A stretch of 9,094 nt of DNA from an uncultured Eubacteriales bacterium (GTDB taxonomy: Bacteria > Bacillota > Clostridia > Oscillospirales > Acutalibacteraceae). Of this stretch, positions 5,611 to 9,094 are shown one piece after another. Each line of letters begins with the position of its first letter. Position 1 is the first letter of the stretch. Under the pieces are notes generated by a model. It ran no database searches and was not told the origin of the DNA. It saw only the letters and a list, made by a program, of their open reading frames with translations. Made by a program: the position numbers and the translations under genes. The stretch covers positions 244 through 9,337 of the forward strand of contig CAJTXF010000085.1 of assembly GCA_910580045.1 (NCBI GenBank). The letters are read 5' to 3'.

Positions 5611-6885
5611 TTACTTCTTCCCTGTCTTCTCCCGGATAAACTGCTGGAATTCCTCGAACTCACCCTGGGTAAAGCCGTACTGGTCCACCATATAGGCATT
5701 GTCCGGACCATAGTACAGATAGAGATACTGGCCCCGGCGGCGCACGTCCGTAATCTGGAAATAGGGCACCACGCTGGTGGACTGGATGCCGGATACCCGG
5801 AAGACCTCTGGATAGAAAATATACTGGGCGGTCTGAGAGGGGCCCCGGCCATAGACTTTCAGCTGGATTTTTTCCACCGCGCCGGGCATGGCGATAATTT
5901 TATAGGCATAATACACAGTCACCCCAGCGGCAATCAGCTTAATCCACCATTCGGCGTCCAAAAGGAAGGAGGTGCCAAGCATTACCAGGCACATCATGGC
6001 GCCGAAAATCAGCTCACCCATGTTTTTTACATAGGCCTGGAAATAGCTGAAGGTGTGGATGGCCTCTTTGGTGCAGTCCGTGCGGTTCTGGAACAGGATT
6101 TGGCCCTCTGCCTCATTGGCGCCGTGGGTGCGGTGGTATTCAGAGAGCTGCTCGGCCAGCCGGGCCTTCTCCCTTTTGTCCCGCTTGGATTTGACTGGCA
6201 CATACACCAGGGGCACAAGGATGGACACCAGCAGAAGGGCCAGCAGCACAAGGGTGCTGGTCAAATCCATGGGGTCAGGCAGAGGCTTCTCCGTGATGTT
6301 CGTGAACTGGATGGACTTTACCAAATCCTCCATCATGGCTTCCTGCTGGGGGGAGATAGGCTCCTCGCCCCCAAAGATGTCAATATTCAGGGCATAGCCA
6401 TTGATGATGGTGCCGTAGAGCAGCTCGTGCATGGGGCTCTCCCCGGCCATGTCCAGCCGGACCCGGTAGAACAGGATATCCCCAGCGGGAAACCAGTCCT
6501 TGGTTATGGTCAGGTCTTCGTTGTTGGACTCTGCCAAGTCAGCCAGCACCTGGGCCTTTTTCTCCTCGTCCAGCAGGGCCAGGCTGTGGATGTTGACAGC
6601 ATAGTCAGAGGTCCGCTGCATAATAGAGATGCTGGTGCCCTTGTCCTGAGAGACGAAGTTGACCAGTACGCCCATGTCCACATAGTCCTCTATTTTCGCG
6701 GCAGGGTCCGCCACACCGGCCAGGGCCCAGGCCGGGTCGTCCTGGCTTAAATCCGGGGACAGGCGGTACATGCCGTCTGGGATTTGCAGGGTGAAATCAT
6801 CTGCCTGCCAGGTCTCGGCCAGGGCCGGTACAGCCAGGGAGAGGACCAGGGTCAGGGACAGGAGGAGGGAGATAATCTTTTTCAA
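5611..6885 (-). CDS. Secreted/membrane protein with YcxB-like C-terminal domain
   Basis: 424 residues. The start is TTG at 6883-6885, with GAAGG 8 nt upstream and a textbook signal peptide straight after it (MKKIISLLLSLTLVLSLAVPALA, cleavage after Ala23). The exported domain spans about 24-205 and has alternating strands (for example DILFYRVRLD at 136-145) that I cannot assign. A membrane segment at about 209-229 is followed by a charged cytoplasmic stretch (KSKRDKREKARLAEQLSEYHR, 232-252). Two more membrane segments lie at about 291-309 and 314-332. The tail (about 335-420), with a Tyr-rich YLYLYYGPDNAYMV at 388-400 and a closing GEFEEFQQFIREKTG, fits the YcxB-like domain of small membrane proteins. 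Function is unknown. A surface-sensing or envelope-stress role is inference. It has a long leader and a promoter at 7081-7108, and no clear terminator before mtnN. Confidence 0.8.
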   Translation of the reverse strand: MKKIISLLLSLTLVLSLAVPALAETWQADDFTLQIPDGMYRLSPDLSQDDPAWALAGVADPAAKIEDYVDMGVLVNFVSQDKGTSISIMQRTSDYAVNIHSLALLDEEKKAQVLADLAESNNEDLTITKDWFPAGDILFYRVRLDMAGESPMHELLYGTIINGYALNIDIFGGEEPISPQQEAMMEDLVKSIQFTNITEKPLPDPMDLTSTLVLLALLLVSILVPLVYVPVKSKRDKREKARLAEQLSEYHRTHGANEAEGQILFQNRTDCTKEAIHTFSYFQAYVKNMGELIFGAMMCLVMLGTSFLLDAEWWIKLIAAGVTVYYAYKIIAMPGAVEKIQLKVYGRGPSQTAQYIFYPEVFRVSGIQSTSVVPYFQITDVRRRGQYLYLYYGPDNAYMVDQYGFTQGEFEEFQQFIREKTGKK

Positions 6886-6979
6886 AAAGAGAGCCTTCTT
6901 TCTTTTGTAAGGTTTGGGGATACCGGCAGGGCAGAGAGGCCCTGGGCTTTTTTCACGGCCGCAGATTCAAAAAAATTGC

Positions 6980-7002
6980 CTGTACAGCAAATTGCTGTAC
7001 AG
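6980..7002. repeat. Perfect 23-bp palindrome, operator or attenuator stem
   Basis: CTGTACAGCAA (6980-6990) and TTGCTGTACAG (6992-7002) are exact complements around one central base. The 8-mer CTGTACAG, itself a palindrome, occurs at both ends. As DNA this suits a dimeric repressor site; as minus-strand RNA it folds into a 10-bp stem with a 3-nt loop, near a T7 run. Confidence 0.75.
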
Positions 7003-7016
7003 CGCGCCTGCGGGCC

Positions 7017-7041
7017 GCAAAAGAGGTGATACCTCTTTTGC
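7017..7041. repeat. Perfect 11-bp hairpin with 3-nt loop
   Basis: GCAAAAGAGGT (7017-7027), loop GAT, ACCTCTTTTGC (7031-7041). No T-run directly follows on either strand. The minus-strand arm carries AGAGGT, so it could also sequester purine-rich sites; that is speculative. Confidence 0.7.
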
Positions 7042-7080
7042 ACTGCGTTGACTATATCCGCGGGCAGGCTGTCCGGGTAC

Positions 7081-7108
7081 ATTATATCACATTTCTCCGC
7101 TGATTCAA
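7081..7108 (-). promoter_or_regulatory. Promoter of the YcxB-like gene
   Basis: On the minus strand, TTGAAT (7103-7108), a 16-nt spacer and TATAAT (7081-7086), preceded by TGA, which gives an extended -10. The predicted start is near 7074. Confidence 0.75.
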
Positions 7109-7161
7109 AGGCGTATTTGTAAATATTTCTCCCTTGGGGAAAACTCGTCCCAGCTTCCCTC

Positions 7162-7190
7162 TTGACGTATCCCGGCGAAAGGCGTACAAT
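7162..7190 (+). promoter_or_regulatory. Promoter of the SDR-acetyltransferase operon
   Basis: TTGACG (7162-7167), a 17-nt spacer, TACAAT (7185-7190): one mismatch in each hexamer with ideal spacing. The predicted start is near 7197, about 42 nt before the ATG. It is divergent from, and 54 bp away from, the minus-strand promoter. Confidence 0.85.
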
Positions 7191-7238
7191 ATAGCTGTAG
7201 TTATCCAAGGATACAGTATAAAAGGAGGGCGGTTCCCT

Positions 7239-8000
7239 ATGGTCACAGCTGTTATCACCGGCGCGTCCAGCGGTCTTGGCAAAGAGTATGTCAATGCCAT
7301 TATCTCCCAGTTCCCCACTGTGGACGCCTTCTGGCTGGTTGCCCGCCGGAAGGATTTGCTGCGGGAGATTGCCGAGGCCCACCCGGATAAAACCATTGCA
7401 GCTATCTCCCTGGACTTGGGCAAGGAAGAGAACATCACTCTCTTTGAGCAGCTGCTGAAAGAGAACAGCCCGGAAATCAAGGTTCTGGTCAACAACGCGG
7501 GCTATGGCCGGTGTGAGGACTTTTTCTCCTCTAACCGGGCAGCCCAGACCGGCATGGTGGATTTGAACTGCCGGGGGCTGATGGCAGTCACCCGGCTGTG
7601 CCTGCCCTATATGCTGGACGACAGCCTGGTGCTGAACATTGCCTCTATCGCGGCCTTTGCCCCCACCCCCCGCATGTCCGTGTACTCTGCCACAAAAGCC
7701 TTTGTGCTGTCCCTGTCCAAGGCCCTGCATGACGAGCTGCGGCCCAGGGGCATCAAGGTGCTGGCTGTGTGCCCTGGCCCTATGGACACCGAGTTCTGGA
7801 AGGTGGCCAATGTGCCGGAGGGCAAGTCCCGGCTGATTGACAAGCTGCCCCGGGTCAGCCCGAAAGAGGTTGCGGAGGGCTCTCTGCGGGCGGCAAAGCG
7901 GGGCAAGATGGTGTATACCAAGAGCTTCTTCTATAAGCTGTACCGGCTGCTGGCAAAGCTGCTGCCCCACGGCTTTATTATGGAGTTTACGGAGATATGA
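7239..8000 (+). CDS. Short-chain dehydrogenase/reductase (SDR)
   Basis: 253 residues from ATG 7239, with AAGGAGG 10 nt upstream; longer in-frame starts would run into the promoter. It is a classical SDR with NAD(P)-binding TGASSGLG at 7-14, ARR at 35-37 (basic residues after the second strand, often seen with NADPH preference), NNAG at 85-88, and the catalytic set Asn110, Ser136, Tyr149 and Lys153 in YSATK. CPGPMDTEF at 178-186 follows the usual PG motif of the family. The C-terminus (about 224-246) is basic and hydrophobic (YTKSFFYKLYRLLAKLLP) and may touch membrane or shape the substrate pocket; such tails occur in SDRs acting on lipids or long acyl substrates, which is inference. The substrate is unknown. 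First gene of an operon with the acetyltransferase 18 nt downstream. Confidence 0.92.
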   Translation: MVTAVITGASSGLGKEYVNAIISQFPTVDAFWLVARRKDLLREIAEAHPDKTIAAISLDLGKEENITLFEQLLKENSPEIKVLVNNAGYGRCEDFFSSNRAAQTGMVDLNCRGLMAVTRLCLPYMLDDSLVLNIASIAAFAPTPRMSVYSATKAFVLSLSKALHDELRPRGIKVLAVCPGPMDTEFWKVANVPEGKSRLIDKLPRVSPKEVAEGSLRAAKRGKMVYTKSFFYKLYRLLAKLLPHGFIMEFTEI

Positions 8001-8018
8001 CAGAGGGGTTCCCCGCTT

Positions 8019-8579
8019 ATGCGGTATGAAATCAAACTGAGGGAGGGGCCTGTCTCCCTGCGCCCCCTGACGCCGGAGGACGCGCCTCTGCTGCTCCGCT
8101 GGCTGACAGATTCCCGGAACCTGGAATACTGGGAGGGCCCGGGCACAGTGTTTACCCCAGAGCGCATTCAGGCGGATTTCTACCAGGACGGGTGGAACGC
8201 CTCTCGGTGCATCATCCAGTATGAGGGCCGGGACATTGGCTATATGCAGGCATATGAGCTGGACGAGGAGATGTTCCGGGAGTACCAGTACCCCTATACC
8301 CCGGAGCGGGTGTTCGGCATCGACCAGTTCATCGGCGAACCGGAGCTGTGGGGGAAGGGCATTGGACGGCGGTTCATTGGCCTGCTGTGCAGGTGGCTCC
8401 ATGAGGCGCGGGGCGCGAAAGCGGTGGTGCTGGACCCCCACGCAGATAACCCCAGGGCTATCCGGTGCTATGAGGCCTGCGGGTTCCAAAAGGTGAAGTT
8501 TTTGCCAAAGCACGAGCTCCACGGGGGCGAGATGGTGGACTGCTGGCTGATGGCAAAGGAGTGGGAAGAGGAAGCCTGA
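8019..8579 (+). CDS. GNAT acetyltransferase of the AAC(6') type
   Basis: 186 residues, ATG 8019, GAGGGG about 10 nt upstream, 18 nt after the SDR gene. The layout follows aminoglycoside 6'-N-acetyltransferases such as AAC(6')-Ib: IGYMQAYE at 73-80, FGIDQFIG at 99-106 with Asp102 where AAC(6')-Ib has its active-site Asp in GIDQ, the acetyl-CoA loop ELWGKGIGRRFIG at 109-121, then LDPHADNPRAIRCYEACGF at 138-156, nearly the same as the DPxxxNxRAIRCYEKxGF of that enzyme, with the conserved Tyr151. A cytosolic enzyme that transfers acetyl from acetyl-CoA to an amine. Chromosomal relatives in Bacillota often have unknown substrates, so resistance is plausible but not shown. No integron or transposon hallmarks adjoin it, and composition resembles the SDR gene. 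Confidence 0.85.
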   Translation: MRYEIKLREGPVSLRPLTPEDAPLLLRWLTDSRNLEYWEGPGTVFTPERIQADFYQDGWNASRCIIQYEGRDIGYMQAYELDEEMFREYQYPYTPERVFGIDQFIGEPELWGKGIGRRFIGLLCRWLHEARGAKAVVLDPHADNPRAIRCYEACGFQKVKFLPKHELHGGEMVDCWLMAKEWEEEA

Positions 8580-8630
8580 CGGCTCGAGGCACTGCCTTTC
8601 GCCAAGCACAGCCCAAAGTCGGCGGCCGGG

Positions 8631-8694
8631 GTCCAGGGGGGCTTGCCCCCTGGTAGGGTTTGGGGCAAAGCCCCAAGGTCTTGCCCTTGACCTT
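8631..8694. repeat. Three consecutive hairpins after the acetyltransferase gene
   Basis: CCAGGGGG/CCCCCTGG (8633-8640 with 8646-8653), TTGGGGC/GCCCCAA (8660-8666 with 8670-8676) and AAGGTC/GACCTT (8675-8680 with 8689-8694), back to back. No T-run follows, so this is not a plain terminator. From memory, similar GTCC-G-rich/C-rich hairpin strings recur between genes in GC-rich Clostridia; I cannot verify that here. Confidence 0.65.
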
Positions 8695-8697
8695 AGA

Positions 8698-8779
8698 GGC
8701 GGCGCGCAAAGCGATTAGAGAGGCGCAGTGCTTCTCTTTCATCTGTTGAGTCCGTCAGAGGCAGTCATTTCGCGCCGCC
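8698..8779 (+). repeat. Palindrome-bounded ~82-bp unit, copy 1
   Basis: Bounded by GGCGGCGCG (8698-8706) and its complement CGCGCCGCC (8771-8779). Inside, GAGAGGC/GCTTCTC (8718-8724 with 8730-8736) forms a hairpin, and GTCAGAGGCA lies at 8755-8764. Similar in inverse orientation to 9009-9089. Confidence 0.6.
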
Positions 8780-8805
8780 AAAGATGCCAGTCGCGCAACT
8801 CCGAA

Positions 8806-8820
8806 CAGCGCGAAGCGCTG
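8806..8820. repeat. Small hairpin inside the right-edge element
   Basis: CAGCGC (8806-8811), loop GAA, GCGCTG (8815-8820): perfect 6-bp stem. Confidence 0.55.
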
Positions 8821-8845
8821 GAGGAGAGCTGCAGGCCGTCTGCGC

Positions 8846-8927
8846 AAGCGTAGGGCCCTAGACGTATCCGGCAGATGCCGTTCCCCAGAGAAGGGGAGGT
8901 ATCTGGAACGTCTAGGGCCCTACGTTT
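8846..8927. repeat. Large hairpin with perfect 17-bp arms
   Basis: CGTAGGGCCCTAGACGT (8849-8865) pairs exactly with 8908-8924; AAG/TTT can extend it outward. Inward, TCC/GGA, AGAT/ATCT and CCCC/GGGG (8883-8886 with 8893-8896) continue the stem through small bulges to a 6-nt loop. Each arm also holds the 10-bp palindrome TAGGGCCCTA. The whole ~80 nt can fold as one rod. Confidence 0.85.
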
Positions 8928-8947
8928 CGGAAGGCCAGTCCGCCCTC

Positions 8948-8988
8948 TCCGCCAAGTCGGGAAACAGGACGTTTCCCAACTTGGCGGA
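8948..8988. repeat. Hairpin with 18-bp arms, one mismatch
   Basis: TCCGCCAAGTCGGGAAAC (8948-8965), loop AGGAC, and 8971-8988 complementary except at one C-A pair. No T-run follows (AATCTACTG on plus), so it is not an intrinsic terminator. Confidence 0.85.
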
Positions 8989-9008
8989 ATCTACTGCTCG
9001 GGTTCTCT

Positions 9009-9089
9009 GGCGGCGCGGATGGGTGCCTCTGACAAACTTAGGTTATGGGAGTTAGGCGGTGCTTCTCTTGGGGACTTGGTGGCGCCGCC
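9009..9089 (-). repeat. Palindrome-bounded ~82-bp unit, copy 2 (inverted)
   Basis: Bounded by GGCGGCGCG (9009-9017) and GGCGCCGCC (9081-9089). Read on the minus strand, GTCAGAGGCA lies 56 nt from the unit's start, against 57 nt in copy 1, and AGAGA-GC-C, CTC-CAT and CGCGCCGCC blocks also line up in order. The two copies are therefore diverged inverted repeats about 230 bp apart. Confidence 0.6.
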
Positions 9090-9094
9090 CTGAC

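Larger units (their letters stand above)
6886..7080 (-). other. Long structured leader of the YcxB-like gene
   Basis: About 190 nt of transcript precede the TTG start. They contain the hairpin at 7017-7041 and the palindrome at 6980-7002; the latter is followed on the minus strand, after 4 nt (GCAA), by seven T residues, so it resembles an attenuator. A second small hairpin, CAGGGC/GCCCTG (6927-6932 with 6939-6944), has its T-run (6948-6953) on the opposite strand. I do not recognise a known riboswitch. Confidence 0.45.

Noticed and set aside
5032..6750. Very long plus-strand open frame opposite the mtnN and YcxB-like genes
   Set aside because: It is the antisense shadow of two well-supported minus-strand genes; it is His/Gly-rich, has no family motifs and no plausible ribosome binding site. 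GC-rich coding often leaves such frames open.
6927..6953. Terminator-like hairpin CAGGGC/GCCCTG with T6 on the plus strand
   Set aside because: No plus-strand gene reads into it; it could only stop antisense transcription of the YcxB-like gene. The 6-bp stem and 3-nt gap before the T-run are also weak.
6882..8609. Long minus-strand open frame opposite the SDR and acetyltransferase genes
   Set aside because: It lies antisense to two clear enzymes, crosses their promoter region, is rich in His/Gln/Pro from reverse reading, and shows no domain.
8875..9093. Plus-strand open frame through the right-edge repeats
   Set aside because: It begins inside one hairpin and runs through inverted repeats, without a ribosome binding site; open only because the region is GC-rich.
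8580..9094. CRISPR array
   Set aside because: The repeats are inverted and nested, without regular direct repeats or equal-length spacers, and there are no cas genes in the window.

Overview
The window looks like chromosome from a GC-rich, spore-forming Bacillota of the class Clostridia; a gut Oscillospiraceae-like organism is my best guess. The reasons are a Gram-positive LexA with its own SOS-type operator, a SpoIIQ-like forespore peptidase, strong AGGAGG-type ribosome binding sites, sigma-A promoters with TATAAT boxes, and CTG/GTG-rich coding with AT-rich promoters. The species cannot be fixed from this sequence alone.

Layout. A tRNA-Val(CAC) on the minus strand is cut by the left edge and has a near-perfect promoter. 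Next comes an uncharacterised TIM-barrel-like protein (minus), then a flavodoxin-domain protein (plus) that converges with and overlaps lexA (minus) by 7 bp. The lexA promoter carries a palindromic SOS box, and its 5' leader is long and structured. Facing it on the plus strand is a compact unit of promoter, about 108 nt of RNA and intrinsic terminator that looks like a small regulatory RNA. A sigma-F-like promoter and a spoIIQ-like gene follow. A bidirectional terminator at 4019-4052 separates that gene from a minus-strand pair: 5'-methylthioadenosine/S-adenosylhomocysteine nucleosidase and a GNAT-like protein, 1 nt apart. Upstream of the pair, also on minus, is a secreted/membrane protein with a YcxB-like tail and a TTG start.

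A 353-bp divergent region (6886-7238) holds back-to-back promoters plus a palindrome and a long hairpin. It leads rightward to a short-chain dehydrogenase and an AAC(6')-like acetyltransferase in one operon. The last 515 bp (8580-9094) have no credible gene. They are packed with palindromes: three consecutive hairpins, then about 390 bp framed by two divergent inverted copies of an ~82-bp unit, with a 17-bp-arm and an 18-bp-arm hairpin inside.

Functionally this is mostly housekeeping: DNA-damage control, sporulation, methyl-cycle salvage and redox. I see no complete defence system, prophage or CRISPR. The signals most worth following are noncoding: the small RNA between lexA and spoIIQ, the long leaders of lexA and of the YcxB-like gene, and the nested palindromic element at the right edge.
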